From Branchiostoma floridae (Eukaryota > Chordata > Leptocardii > Amphioxiformes > Branchiostomatidae): a stretch of DNA of 64,000 bases. Positions within the stretch are counted from its first letter, which is position 1. Each line of letters opens with the position of its first letter. Positions 22,174 to 32,424 of the stretch are shown here, piece by piece. A program made the position numbers and the translations under genes. The notes under the pieces were generated by a model, which saw only the letters and a list, made by a program, of their open reading frames with translations, did not search any database and was not told the origin of the DNA. The DNA lies in the NCBI RefSeq assembly GCF_000003815.2, contig NC_049986.1, forward strand, positions 22,254,030-22,318,029. Reading direction: 5' to 3'.

Positions 22174-23150
22174 CTAGAACCCCGCGGCGTTCTTCAGGAG
22201 GACGGCCAGGGCGGCGGTTGCCATGGTGACGATGCTGACGCAAGCGGCGGAGGCGGCTCCAGGTGCGGTAGGTCCCACGCAGCCGTCAGTGTTGCAGCAG
22301 TAGTAACATGCGAATTCGAAATGAGGGTCCCCTTCGCCCTCATCGCACGTTATGCGGTTCAACCCCTGAACTGGAGACAAGAAAGACTTTCTTTCTTTCT
22401 ATTTATTTATCTATTTATTGATTTATTGATCAAGATTCACAGAAAGAGATTTGAGAGGTGTGGGCAACAGGATTAAACAAGCTATAAACTATAAGAAATA
22501 AGCAAATAAAAGCTAAGTACATAAAGATATTCTTCCAAAAATGCAACAAATACAAAATAATAGTCAAACAAAACAACAGTAAAGGGATCAATGTCACCAG
22601 ACCGTGACTAAATACACGAAAGATAACAATTGAAATGAGGTAACAATAGGTTGTCAATGTTGGACAGCATTTGCAACAATGAGTCCAAGGCCATATTAGA
22701 GTAAAACTGATCTTTCAGATAGATTAAAATTCTAATTCATGTACATTTGTTTATCCATGCGAGCTCGATACCCAACCTCACTTAGAGGTTTAAAGCGATC
22801 TATGCGAAATGAAATAAAAGAATGTACCTGATCTACAATAGCTCCTTGTTGAGCAGAAGTTGTTCCATGTTCTCTTCCCAACAATATCAACATCTGTAGA
22901 ATTCGACATCATCATTTTTTCAATATTAGTCACAAAGTAAAATATGCAGGTTACAGAAAGCCTTGACGCACAATTCACGATGTTACCACACTGAGACAAA
23001 GCGTTATCTAACATCTGCTTGGAGATTGCGACTTACACCTATGAACTGTCAAGCAGGCATCCTGGGAGGCGCTGCAGTTCTTCGGTGGTTTGGTCAGACA
23101 TTCTTCTCGGGTGTCAAGAAGGGCGCACGAACGACACTTCAGAGCACCGC
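22174..23150 (-). CDS. second Ly6/uPAR-domain GPI-anchored protein, partial (signal exon missing)
   Basis: Exons 23150-23037 (114 bp), 22893-22828 (66 bp) and 22370-22174 (197 bp) join in phase 1, with sizes and phases equal to exons 2-3 of the neighbouring Ly6 gene. The mature part opens A-L-K-C-R-S-C and closes C-Y-Y-C-C-N-T-D-G-C, the LU-domain signature, followed by a hydrophobic GPI-anchor signal identical at its end to that of the first gene. The ectodomain has diverged strongly (for example R-T-W-N-N-F-C-S-T-R in the third exon). The last exon is 27 bp longer than its paralogue's, through insertions before and after the final Cys. No signal-peptide exon was found between 23150 and the plus-strand ZNF gene at 23762; it may lie in the gap at 23490-23589. 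The pair is a tandem duplication whose 3' flanks also match. Confidence 0.75.
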
Positions 23151-23489
23151 CTGGGGTATAACGATAGGACTACGAGTTATGGAAGACATGTACTGACAAG
23201 ATTCATCCAACACTATGAGTGTACGACCAGGCGACGTTTTAAATGTTTAAAATGTTCTTTGAAATGTCTGTAGGACCGCATGATAAAGGCTCGAGGCTAG
23301 GAAAACTAAGGTCCCATATCAAGCACAACGCTTTCATGCAGCTGCAGTATCACGACTTAACATTCTTCTGGTGACCCTAAGCGCATTGTGCACGCACAAC
23401 TATGCGGCACAGACTTAGTTCAAGTCGAATATCTCTAATTCCAGGTGGCAACAATACTCGATCAAAGGCAGTGTTATGGACGAATTTGT

Positions 23490-23589
23490 NNNNNNNNNNN
23501 NNNNNNNNNNNNNNNNNNNNNNNNNNNNNNNNNNNNNNNNNNNNNNNNNNNNNNNNNNNNNNNNNNNNNNNNNNNNNNNNNNNNNNNNN
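23490..23589. other. assembly gap (100 N)
   Basis: Exactly 100 N, the usual placeholder for a gap of unknown size. The signal-peptide exon of the second Ly6 gene and the 5' exon of the ZNF gene at 23762 may both be hidden here. Confidence 0.98.
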
Positions 23590-23761
23590 GAGACAGCAAC
23601 TGGATCATAAAGTTTGAATAATGACATGTACAGTTTATATGTATTGACATGTTGTTGTTCGGATATGCTTTCTCAATAGAAAATATTCCAAACTCGTATC
23701 TTGTTGCATTGTGTTAAATAGTTGCTTCCTTTCTCTCTATTCTTGCAGGAGTTTGACCAAC

Positions 23762-24610
23762 ATGACGACTATAGCCGGATCTCATCTGACACAAGAAGTG
23801 AGAGAGAATGGGAAGTATTCTCCCCGTACCTACAAGTGCAGCTATTGCGACAAGGAGTTTCGCTTCAAAAGTAAGCTCAACCAACACCTGCGAACTCACA
23901 CTGGTGAGAGACCATACCAGTGTGGTGAATGCGGCAAGCGGTTTGCTCAACTGGGAAATCTGAAGACACACATTCGGACTCACACAGAGGAAAAACCGTA
24001 CCGATGTCAGGAGTGCAGCAAGCAGTTCAGCTACCTGAGTTATCTAAAACGACACATTCGGACTCATTCTGGTGAAAAACCGTACAAGTGTGAACATTGC
24101 AACAAAAGCTTCAGTCGGTCAACTCATCTGAAGACTCACATGCGGACTCACACAGGGGAAACCCCGTACAGATGCGAGGAGTGCAGCAAAAATTTCGCTA
24201 ATTTGTCAAATCTAAAGGATCACATGCGAACCCACACTGGTGAAAAGCCGTACAAGTGTGAACATTGCAACAAAGACTTCAGTAAGTCAAGTGATCTAAA
24301 GAGGCACATGCGGACTCACACAGGCGAGAAACCTTACAAGTGCGAGGCTTGCAGCAAGCAGTTTAGTCAGCTGGATACTTTGAAGACACACATCCGAACC
24401 CACACAGGCGAGAACCCGTACAAGTGTGAACAATGCAGCAAGCAGTATGCTGATCTATCAAATCTAAGGCGCCATATGCGGACTCACACAGGTGAAAAAC
24501 CTTACAAGTGCGAGGCGTGCAGCAAGCATTTTACTCAGCTATCAAATCTTAAGAGGCATATGCGGACTCACACTGGTGAAAAGTGCAGCATACACTCACA
24601 GTTTATTTAG
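23762..24610 (+). CDS. C2H2 zinc-finger protein, 9 fingers (282 residues)
   Basis: First gene of the plus-strand ZNF array. The coding exon begins at an acceptor (TATTCTTGCAG then GAGTTTGACCAACATG), so ATG at 23762 is chosen; upstream in-frame residues are intronic. A leader of about 27 residues has no recognised domain. Nine regular fingers follow of the type Y-K-C-E-x-C-S-K-x-F-x-x-L-S-x-L-K-x-H-M-R-T-H with T-G-E-K-P linkers, a different subfamily from the minus-strand genes. After finger 9 the linker breaks into T-G-E-K-C-S-I-H-S and stops. The neighbouring genes also end here, but with different last residues. Predicted nuclear DNA-binding regulator with unknown target. Its promoter is probably in the gap upstream. 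Confidence 0.93.
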   Translation: MTTIAGSHLTQEVRENGKYSPRTYKCSYCDKEFRFKSKLNQHLRTHTGERPYQCGECGKRFAQLGNLKTHIRTHTEEKPYRCQECSKQFSYLSYLKRHIRTHSGEKPYKCEHCNKSFSRSTHLKTHMRTHTGETPYRCEECSKNFANLSNLKDHMRTHTGEKPYKCEHCNKDFSKSSDLKRHMRTHTGEKPYKCEACSKQFSQLDTLKTHIRTHTGENPYKCEQCSKQYADLSNLRRHMRTHTGEKPYKCEACSKHFTQLSNLKRHMRTHTGEKCSIHSQFI

Positions 24611-24981
24611 TTGTCGAATCTGAACACATACATATACATGTATGCAGAAACACTCTGGTAATGAACTAGAAGTAGTGTGTAATTGTGACTGCTTGAAATG
24701 GTTAGAAACGTTCATTTAACGTAATGTGGCACTTAGGTACCGGGAGTTAGTTCGCGTTGTTTGGCGATTGTAACTTTTCATTTAACAGTTACTGTGTTTT
24801 ATTTACTTGAATTGCTAAATGTCTAATTGTCACTTTATATTTGACTGACTGCAAATATAACAAAGCGTTTAGTATCAGTTGTAGCCAACATTTAACTGTA
24901 TATGCATCAAGGTGATGCTAGATAGTGTTTGCCTATACTAGTGTGCAGTAGGCTGCTAGAGATTTGTAATCCAGTTTCGTC

Positions 24982-24987
24982 AATAAA
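24982..24987 (+). terminator. polyadenylation signal of the ZNF gene at 23762
   Basis: AATAAA in TTTCGTCAATAAATTTAAAA. The same 3' block recurs with AATAAA at 36182-36187 after the fourth gene of the array. Confidence 0.6.
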
Positions 24988-25238
24988 TTTAAAACACGGT
25001 ATTGCTCTTTGCCGAATTGTCCTTCTTTTTCAATAGAATGGTGATTTTCTCCTAAATAGATGCAAATCAGCACATATAACATAGTAGCCTCTATAAAGAT
25101 TCACATGTCGTGGGAAAAATAGTAGATCTAAATTGGGCAAATGATATGTTAGAATCGGCCAAAAAGCACAGTTGACGACATCCCTACGTCGCTATTCTAC
25201 AGTTGGCATTTTTGTTTGTTTCTGATAGGGTAGTCAGG

Positions 25239-25398
25239 AATATAAACTTTGACCTTTCACCATCGGAAGTTCTGACCCCTGATTCAGCTTTTTGCCCACC
25301 ATTTTCAACAGCGATAGGTAAAATCATTTCTCTTTATCTAAGACGAGTTTTAGGCCGATTCAACACTTTATTGATCCAACAATTATACCCCCACACTG
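25239..25398 (+). promoter_or_regulatory. DR1/YY1-type promoter cassette and exon 1a, ZNF gene at 26095
   Basis: TAGTCAGG, TATAAA, then TTTGACCTTTCACC (DR1-like, 25247-25261), then CCACCATTTT (YY1-like, one mismatch to CCGCCATTTT), then exon sequence ATCTAAGACGAGTTTTAGGC and CAACACTTTATTGATCCAAC, closed by the donor CACACTG|GTAAGACC at 25398. Matches cassettes at 28950, 29445, 32425 and 36430, and in outline those of the minus-strand genes. Confidence 0.7.
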
Positions 25399-25434
25399 GT
25401 AAGACCTTGTGTCTAATGTTGTCTGATTTCCCTT

Positions 25435-25635
25435 ATGCAAATCAGAACAAGTATCGTGGTGCTTTTCTTTGTTTCTTGATCAAGTAAAACCTGCTGAACC
25501 GGTTTTATTGACCCACTCAGTCACCATATAAACCCGTCCTGACTGCTCTGTACTTGTCAGTACCGAACCTGCAGCCGTGAGGACCTCTGAACCCGTGTAG
25601 GACCTGTGTAGTACTTGAAGCATCAACAAACCTCG
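25435..25635 (+). promoter_or_regulatory. octamer/TATA promoter and exon 1b, ZNF gene at 26095
   Basis: ATGCAAAT octamer (25435-25442), AACCGGTTTTATTGACCCAC, TATAAA (25527-25532), a probable start near TTGTCAGTACCG (about 25557), and exon end CAAACCTCG|GTAAGTAC at 25635. The intron to the coding exon would be 25636-26075. Nearly the same block lies at 29630-29832, 32650-32828 and 36630-36838. Together with exon 1a it suggests two alternative first exons. Confidence 0.7.
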
Positions 25636-26094
25636 GTAAGTACATTTTGACATTTTGTACTATGAACGGTTTTGTTTTTCTATATTTATTCATCGATGAC
25701 CATAAGTATATCGTAATGAAGCAACTGTAATTCTTAAACAGACTACCAGGAAATTAAAGCAAACATCACTTCTCCGGTGGATGTCCAAGCAGTTTGTTGT
25801 CTAGTTCCAAAAATCTAAAATCCGTAACTTGCAAATTATTTTGCAATTCTGCAAGTTACTGATTTCATATTTCGTTGGAACTAGACAACAATACAGTCGT
25901 TATGTCAGCTGAGTAGATTTCTATGTACATGCAAGGCTCCACAAATAAAGGGAGAGAAGATCTGGATTATATTCCTTACACAGAATCAAAAGTAAAGTCA
26001 GACATGTTCGGATCTGCTTTTCAATAGCAAAGATTTCAAACTCTTATCTTGTAATCTTTCTCCTTATTCTTACAGGATCTGGAGTTTGACCAAC

Positions 26095-26913
26095 ATGGCG
26101 ACTGGGGCCGGATGTCATCTGAAAGGAGAGGATGGGCAGGATTCTCCCCGTACCCACAAGTGCAGCCATTGCGACAAGGAGTTTCTCCTCAAATGCAGAC
26201 TCACTCAACACCTGCGAACTCACACTGGTGAGAGACCATACCAGTGTAATGAATGCGGGAAACGGTTTAGTCAGGTAGGTCATCTGAAGGGCCACATGAG
26301 AACTCACACCGGTGAGAAACCGCACAAGTGTGAATATTGCAACAAATGCTTCAGTCAGTCAACTCATCTGAAGACTCACGTGCGGACTCACACAGGTGAA
26401 ACCCCGTACAGGTGTGAGGAGTGCAGCAAACAGTTCACTACGTTGTCAAAGCTGAAGATTCACATGCGAACTCACACAGGTGAGAAACCGTACAAGTGTG
26501 AGGCGTGCAGCAAGCAGTTCAGTGATCTGTCTACACTGAAGCAACATTTGCGGACTCACACTGGTGAAAAGCCGTACAAGTGTGAGGAGTGTAGCAAACA
26601 GTTCACTTCATTGTCAAATCTAAAGACTCACATGAGGACTCACACAGGTGAGAAACCGTACAAGTGTGAGGCGTGCAGCAAGCAGTTCAGTGATCTGTCT
26701 ACACTGAAGCAACATTTGCGGACTCACACTGGTGAAAAGCCGTACAAGTGTGAGGAGTGTAGCAAACAGTTCACTTCATTGTCAAATCTAAAGACCCACA
26801 TGCGGACTCACACGGGTGAGAAACCTTACAAGTGCGAGGCGTGCAGCAAACATTTTAGTCAGCTGCCACATCTTAAGAGCCATATGCGGACTCACACTGG
26901 CGAAAAAGTCTGA
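26095..26913 (+). CDS. C2H2 zinc-finger protein, 9 fingers (272 residues)
   Basis: Second gene of the plus-strand array, with acceptor TTACAG at 26075 and ATG at 26095 in CCAACATGGCGAC. A short leader (M-A-T-G-A-G-C-H-L-K) is followed by nine C2H2 fingers with all zinc ligands intact. Finger 1 differs from its paralogues by R-F-K-S to L-L-K-C. Fingers 5-6 and 7-8 are the same two-finger unit twice, identical in protein and almost identical in DNA over 168 bp, so this array expanded very recently or is kept uniform by conversion. The protein ends two residues after the last H-T-G-E-K. Nuclear DNA-binding regulator by family; target unknown. Confidence 0.93.
   Translation: MATGAGCHLKGEDGQDSPRTHKCSHCDKEFLLKCRLTQHLRTHTGERPYQCNECGKRFSQVGHLKGHMRTHTGEKPHKCEYCNKCFSQSTHLKTHVRTHTGETPYRCEECSKQFTTLSKLKIHMRTHTGEKPYKCEACSKQFSDLSTLKQHLRTHTGEKPYKCEECSKQFTSLSNLKTHMRTHTGEKPYKCEACSKQFSDLSTLKQHLRTHTGEKPYKCEECSKQFTSLSNLKTHMRTHTGEKPYKCEACSKHFSQLPHLKSHMRTHTGEKV
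26483..26818. repeat. tandem duplication of a two-finger 168-bp unit
   Basis: 26483-26650 and 26651-26818 are nearly identical copies, differing at only a few synonymous positions near the end (for example ACTCACATGAGG against ACCCACATGCGG). Confidence 0.9.
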
Positions 26914-27669
26914 GCAGTGCAGCAGAAACTTACAGCAGATTTAGTTGTCAAATCTGAAAAGACATATTCATATGTGCAGAATACTTACTCATACATATTC
27001 ATGTATGTAGAATAGTAACTCTGGTAATGACCGCCTCATCATGTATGTATGTACGTTTTCTTTTACATTGCATTAGTATGTGTCACTGTACATGTCATCC
27101 AGAGCTCGAGCTGCTCTCATGATGCACGGGATGTCGAATATAATTCTTGTACATTGCATAAGTAGACTAGTGTGCTAATAATAAGTATAGTACATAGATG
27201 ACTGACATCTGACATCGATATGCTTTTTACTATAGGGAAGAATGTTGCTTTCTTTCATTTTAAAGTGTCCTCACTCACACCTGTTGTCACTCCGCTACAA
27301 AATAGTTGAATATCATAAGGCTGTGTTATGTAACTAGGTGTACATTGTAGTCAATTTTGCAGTATAGGAAATGTATACTTGACTTTGATACAGATAGTCT
27401 AACAGTAGTTCTAGTAACATTTGACAAATAGGATTCGTAACGTCAGCCATTGCAAACACGAGGAAATGTGCTCTGTTTATCGTTTCAGAAGGTTTACATA
27501 TTCTGGATACCTTGCAGTAGTAATCACTGTAGATTTTATTAGCGAATAGAATGTGTTGTAGCAAACATGCTAGATACAAATACATCAACATGTCTCAACA
27601 CTTTGTGTGGCTTCCTCGTGTACTGTAATATACATGAGATTTGTCATATTTCCGCACCTCATTTTCATC

Positions 27670-27675
27670 AATAAA
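27670..27675 (+). terminator. polyadenylation signal of the ZNF gene at 26095
   Basis: AATAAA in TTCATCAATAAACTATT. The block is present again at 28224-28229 through a local duplication, and its paralogue is at 32110-32115. Confidence 0.55.
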
Positions 27676-27758
27676 CTATTACACGTAAAGACGTTTTCTT
27701 ATCCTTATTTTGCAAACGATTTTTCCCTCTGATTTTTCTCTACGTAAATCCATCTTCT

Positions 27759-28127
27759 TAAAATGCGCAAAGTTTGGTTTCATGTTTTTCACATAACATA
27801 GGTATATACAGTATTTCGCCAAGAGAATATAATATATAAGTGTGGCACTGGCAGTACGATGACAGCATACACCATACACAATCAAATTTTCATCCAGCAC
27901 TATATCTTGGTTTTCGTAGCTCCTCCACCAAAGACAGAATTGCTTCCAAAAAATTTTAACCTCTTTGCAGTACACAAATAAATGTACTATGGTATGTTTT
28001 TCCTTACAGTTATTGCATCGGTCGGTTTTTACTAGATTTGTTTTTTTTAGCCAGCTGTTTGTAGGTAGGAAATGGTGAATTATCTTGTACTGAAAATATT
28101 GTAAATTGGTTTCTTTAGTGACAATAA
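27759..28127 (-). mobile_element. LINE ORF2 C-terminal fragment (zf-RVT-like region)
   Basis: The minus-strand frame contains Q-Y-K-I-I-H-H-F-L-P-T-N, then D-R-C-N-N-C-K-E-K-H-T-I-V-H-L-F, C-K-E-V-K-I-F-W. This is the C-x-x-C-x-E-x-x-T-x-x-H-L-F-x-x-C pattern at the end of many non-LTR retrotransposon reverse transcriptases. It is truncated at both ends and has no UTR or poly-A tail. It lies exactly between the two 185-bp direct repeats. Not a host gene. Confidence 0.75.
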
Positions 28128-28444
28128 ATACAAATACATCAACATGTCTCAACACTTTGTGTGGCTTCCTCGTGTACTGTAATATACATGAGATTTGTCA
28201 TATTTCCGCACCTCATTTTCATCAATAAACTATTACACGTAAAGACGTTTTCTTATCCTTATTTTGCAAACGATTTTTCCCTCTGATTTTTCTCTACGTA
28301 AATCCATCTTCTCATAACATCTTCAATTTTTGCAATCAAGCACGAGAGTGAGTAAAAAGAAAAGAATACAAGTGGTTTTATCACACAGTTTTTATCGACT
28401 GAGTTGAATTTTAGTTGAAGTAAAACCTACCGAACTGGCTTTAC

Positions 28445-28567
28445 TCACCCACTATGCCACTATACAAACCCGTCATTGACTACTCTATTCCATCCAGTCA
28501 TGGGGGTCTGTGTCGTCGTCAAACGACGGTGAACCAGTACTTCAGAGCGTCCGTGCATCTGCGTAAG
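28445..28567 (+). promoter_or_regulatory. decayed TATA/exon 1b unit
   Basis: GTAAAACCTACCGAACTGGCTTTACTCACCCACTATG is degraded relative to the functional-looking units; TATACAAACCCGTC replaces the TATA box; the exon ends TCTGCG|TAAGTG, where the donor is altered. No ZNF coding exon follows before the next promoter unit. Confidence 0.5.
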
Positions 28568-28944
28568 TGTCGATTAGTATCTTTTGTTGTATTTATCTAT
28601 CTATGAAAAATATCTTGTAGCACCTGAAATCCTAAAATTGTGTCTAACGTACAATTGCGGAGGTAAACATCATTGTCCTGGTATCCATCTGGCCCTGTTA
28701 GTAATACCCGAGACTTTGTCCAGAGTAAATCTTCTCTCTTTTAGGTCTCGTATTGAACAATACAACTTAAGACGCTACACAAAGCACGTTTGTATTTATG
28801 TACATACTTATATCAAATTTTACTGTTCCTCATGTCTAATAAAAAAATATTATAAAATAATGGTTGGTTTCAACATCATGGCAAAATGAAACAATATACA
28901 AGGTGCGTATACAATAGTCAGTCATGTTTAATTTCACGTGGGTA

Positions 28945-29260
28945 ATCAGGTACACGTACATAAATTTTGACCTTTCACTGCCAGCAGTTCTGACCTTTCA
29001 TTTGGCTTGCCCGCCATTTTCGAAAGCGACAAGAAGATCGTTTCTATTCATCTAAGACCGATTTTAAAGCCGATTCAGCAGCTGTACCCACATACTGGTA
29101 AGACCTTGTTTCATATGTTGCTTTCCCCATATGTAAATCAACACATGTGACATTGTGCTTTCCTTTGTTTCCTTATAATGATAAAACTCACCGAACCGGT
29201 CTTATTCACCCACCCAGTCACAATATAAAACCGTCTTGACCACTCTGTTTCTGCCAGTCT
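28945..29260 (+). promoter_or_regulatory. orphan promoter unit (DR1/YY1 exon 1a plus truncated TATA part)
   Basis: AATCAGGTACACG, TTTTGACCTTTCACTG, CCGCCATTTT (29011-29020), exon with donor CATACTG|GTAAGACC at 29097. Then CCGAACCGGTCTTATTCACC and AATATAAAACCGTC (about 29222-29236). The unit breaks into sequence normally lying upstream of cassettes (TCTGATTTCCCTCTATGCAA). It is followed by a second full unit, not a coding exon. Confidence 0.55.
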
Positions 29261-29444
29261 GATTTCCCTCTATGCAAATTCTTCATAACATGTAATATGT
29301 TCCTTTCTTCTATTTTGCAATCAAGCATGATGGTGAGCGAAAAGGTGTTTCAAGTGGTTACATCACAAACCTTTTTACTCGAATGAAATTGGGCCAATGA
29401 TATGTTAGAGTCGGCCAAAAAGCACATTTTTTTTTCCTCATAGG

Positions 29445-29596
29445 GTAATCAGGTAACTTTGACCTTTCACCATCGGAAGTACTGACCCCTGAAACCGCCA
29501 TTTTCAACAGAGACAGTCAGATCGCTTCTCTTCATCTAAGACGAGTTTGAAGCCAATTCAACACTTTATTGATCCAACAACTATCCCCACAGACTA
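29445..29596 (+). promoter_or_regulatory. DR1/YY1-type cassette and exon 1a, ZNF gene at 30219
   Basis: AATCAGGTAACTTTGACCTT and TCACC (DR1-like), CCGCCATTTT (29495-29504), exon 1a to the donor GACTA|GTAAGTC at 29596. Confidence 0.7.
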
Positions 29597-29629
29597 GTAA
29601 GTCTTAATAAATGTTGTCTGATTTCCCTT

Positions 29630-29832
29630 ATGCAAATAAGAACATGTAGCGTGGTGCTTTTCATTGTTTCCCGATGAAGTAAAACCTGCCGAATCGGTTT
29701 TATTGACCCACTCAGTCACCATATAAACTCGTCCTGACCGCTCTGCTTCTGTCAGTACCGACTCTGAAGCCGTGAGGACCTGTGTAGCCGTGAGTCACTG
29801 TGACGTACACTTGGGAGCATCAGCAAATCGCG
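29630..29832 (+). promoter_or_regulatory. octamer/TATA promoter and exon 1b, ZNF gene at 30219
   Basis: ATGCAAAT (29630-29637), CCGAATCGGTTTTATTGACC, TATAAA (29722-29727), exon to AAATCGCG|GTAACTAC at 29832. The intron runs to the acceptor GCATGCAG just before GATCTGGAGTTTGATC. Confidence 0.7.
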
Positions 29833-30218
29833 GTAACTACGTTTTGACATTTTGAACTAAGCACGCCCGGCATAGTTTTTCTATATTTATTCATCAATGA
29901 CCATAAGTATATGGTAATGAAGCAACTGTAATCTTTGAACAGACTAAACGACAAATCAAGTTTGTTGCAGTTTGTTGTCTAGTTCCAACAAATTATGTCA
30001 GCTGAGTAGATCTCACTATGTACATACAAGGGTTCCCTAATAAAGGGAGACAGTATTTGGTTTATATTTGTAACGCAAAATCAGAAGTAAAGTTTATTTA
30101 TGTAATGACTTGTTCGGATATGCTTTTTAAGAGACAAGATTTCAAACTTGTTACAATGTGTTGATTTGTAGTTTTTGTTCTCCTTATTCTTGCATGCAGG
30201 ATCTGGAGTTTGATCAAC

Positions 30219-31298
30219 ATGGCCACTGGAGCCGGATCTCATCTGAAACAACGTGAGGGAGAGGATGGACAGGATTCTCCCCGTACCCACAAGTGCAGCC
30301 ATTGCGACAAGGAGTTTCGCTTCAAAAGTCAGCTCAACCAACACCTGCGTACCCACACTGGAGAGCGCCCATACCAGTGTGGTGAATGTGGGAAACGGTT
30401 TAGTCGCCAAGATCTTCTGAAGTGCCATATAAGAACGCACACCGGAGAGAAACCGTACCGATGTGAGGAGTGCAGTAGGCAATTCAGTAGTTTGACACAT
30501 CTAAAGCTACATATGCGAAGTCACACTGGTGAAAAACCGTACAAGTGTGAACACTGCAACAAAGGATTCAGTCGGTCAACTCATCTGAGGACTCACATTC
30601 GGACTCACACAGGGGAAAACCCGTACAGATGTGAGGTATGCTGCAAGCAATTCAATCAGCTGGGTGCCCTGAAAGTGCACATTAGAAGTCACACCAGTGA
30701 GAAACCGTACAAGTGTGAGAATTGCAGCAAGCACTTTAGTATTCTGTCTAGTCTAAAGAAACACATGCGGACTCACACTGGTGAAAAGCCGTACAAGTGT
30801 GAGGATTGCAGCAAGCAATTCTCTACGCTTTCAGATCTGAAGGTACATGTACGGACTCACACGGGTGAAAAACCTTACAAGTGCGAGGCGTGCAGCAAGC
30901 ATTTTACCCACCTGTCAAATCTTAAGAGCCATATGCGGACTCACACTGGTGAGAAACCGTACAGTTGTGAAGTGTGCAACAAGCAGTTCTCTACGCTTTC
31001 AGATCTAAAAGTACATGTGCGGACTCACACAGGAGAAAAACCTTACAAGTGTGAGGCGTGCAGCAAGCATTTTACTCAGCCGTCACATCTTAAGAGCCAT
31101 ATGCGGACTCACACTGATGAGAAACCGTACAGTTGTGAAGTGTGCAACAAGCAGTTCTCCACGCTGTCATATCTAAAGATACATGTGCGGACTCACACAG
31201 GAGAAAAACCTTACAAGTGTGAGGCGTGCAGCAAGCATTTTACTCAGCTGTCACATCTTAAGGGCCATATGCGGACTCACACTGTTGAAGAAGTGTGA
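30219..31298 (+). CDS. C2H2 zinc-finger protein, 12 fingers (359 residues)
   Basis: Third gene of the plus-strand array. Acceptor TTGCATGCAG, then a 5' UTR stub and ATG at 30219 in TCAACATGGCC. Leader of about 30 residues (M-A-T-G-A-G-S-H-L-K-Q-R-E-G-E-D), then 12 intact C2H2 fingers. Fingers 7-12 are three repeats of one two-finger unit (C-x-x-C-S/N-K-Q-F-S-T-L-S plus C-E-A-C-S-K-H-F-T), so the array grew by pairs. The C-terminus is V-E-E-V after the final H-T. Presumed nuclear DNA-binding regulator; no target can be read from sequence alone. Confidence 0.93.
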   Translation: MATGAGSHLKQREGEDGQDSPRTHKCSHCDKEFRFKSQLNQHLRTHTGERPYQCGECGKRFSRQDLLKCHIRTHTGEKPYRCEECSRQFSSLTHLKLHMRSHTGEKPYKCEHCNKGFSRSTHLRTHIRTHTGENPYRCEVCCKQFNQLGALKVHIRSHTSEKPYKCENCSKHFSILSSLKKHMRTHTGEKPYKCEDCSKQFSTLSDLKVHVRTHTGEKPYKCEACSKHFTHLSNLKSHMRTHTGEKPYSCEVCNKQFSTLSDLKVHVRTHTGEKPYKCEACSKHFTQPSHLKSHMRTHTDEKPYSCEVCNKQFSTLSYLKIHVRTHTGEKPYKCEACSKHFTQLSHLKGHMRTHTVEEV

Positions 31299-31721
31299 GG
31301 AGTGCAGCATACACTCACAGTATATCTAGTTGTCGACTCTGGAGCGACATTTATGCAGAATTAGTCTGGTAATGACCGAATCATCCGCATTTAAAAAAAA
31401 ATCAGAAGTAGCAGAAGTTTGTTGCTGAGTAATGAGACATACTTCTGATATGTGAAAGGTGGCATAGACAAGGGACTGGTTGGGGAAATGTCCAGTATGT
31501 GTTACTGTTATCTAGAGCTGCTCTCAGGATTCACAGTATGTTGATTTTTTTCTTGTACATCTTGTACTCTCAGGATGAACATCATTTCTTGCACATTGCA
31601 TTAGTGGACTAGTGTGTTCATAATAAGTATAATACTTAGATGACCACTGACATCGACATGTAGTTTACTATAAGGATTATGTTTTTTTCACTTTAATGTA
31701 ACAGATGATCTCCGTTCACAA

Positions 31722-31748
31722 AGCCCAGCCGAGAGAGAGAGAGAGAGA
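31722..31748. repeat. (GA)n simple repeat
   Basis: Short GA run in the 3' flank of the 12-finger gene. Confidence 0.8.
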
Positions 31749-32109
31749 ATGTAACACCTCACTCACCTGTTGTCACTCCGCTACAAAATTGTTAAATATG
31801 ATAAGGCTGTACATGTATTTTGTGACTAGGTACACTTTTTATTGAATTTTTCAGTATAGGGAATTTATAATTGAATGTGATACAGAAAGTCGTAACCTTT
31901 AAAAATATAGGACTCCCTTTGATCGCTTCAGAAGTTTTGCATATTCTGTTAGTAGTAATCACCACATTTATTAGCGAATAAAATGAGATGTAGCAAACAT
32001 GCTAGATACAAAATGCATTAACATGTCCCAACGTTTTGTGTATCTTTGTCGTGTACTATATTTTTACATGGTCATAATATACATGATCATTCCGCACCTC
32101 ACTTTCATC

Positions 32110-32115
32110 AATAAA
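32110..32115 (+). terminator. polyadenylation signal of the ZNF gene at 30219
   Basis: AATAAA in TTCATCAATAAACAATT, the paralogue of 27670-27675. Confidence 0.55.
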
Positions 32116-32424
32116 CAATTGCACGTAATGATGTTTTCTTGTCTTTCTTGTACACTATGGTAATTGGCGAAGTTATTCCCCTTTTGCAAAGGATGTCAGA
32201 TCTCCCTCTAAGCAAATTCTTCATAACATGTAATATGTTCCTTCCTTCTGTTTAGCAATCAAGCACGAGTGTGAGCGAAAAAGTATTACTAGTGGTTTTA
32301 TCACACACCTTTTTAATCGAATGAAATTGGGCAAATGATATGCCAGAGTCGGCCGAAAAGCACAGTTGACGACATCCGTATGTCGCTATGCTACAATCGG
32401 CATTTTTTGTTTGTTTCTCATAGG

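Larger units (their letters stand above)
27574..28312. repeat. 185-bp direct repeats flanking a LINE fragment
   Basis: 27574-27758 and 28128-28312 are almost identical direct copies (ATACAAATACATCAACATGT to AAATCCATCTTCT). Both match the single-copy 3' flank of the next ZNF gene at about 32005-32230, so they are host ZNF flank sequence rather than transposon sequence. Confidence 0.85.

Noticed and set aside
26044-26325. Antisense open frames opposite ZNF leaders (also at 23714, 30081 and 34483)
   Set aside because: They recur at the same place in each paralogue because the sense strand is conserved; they cross the splice acceptor and lack independent support.
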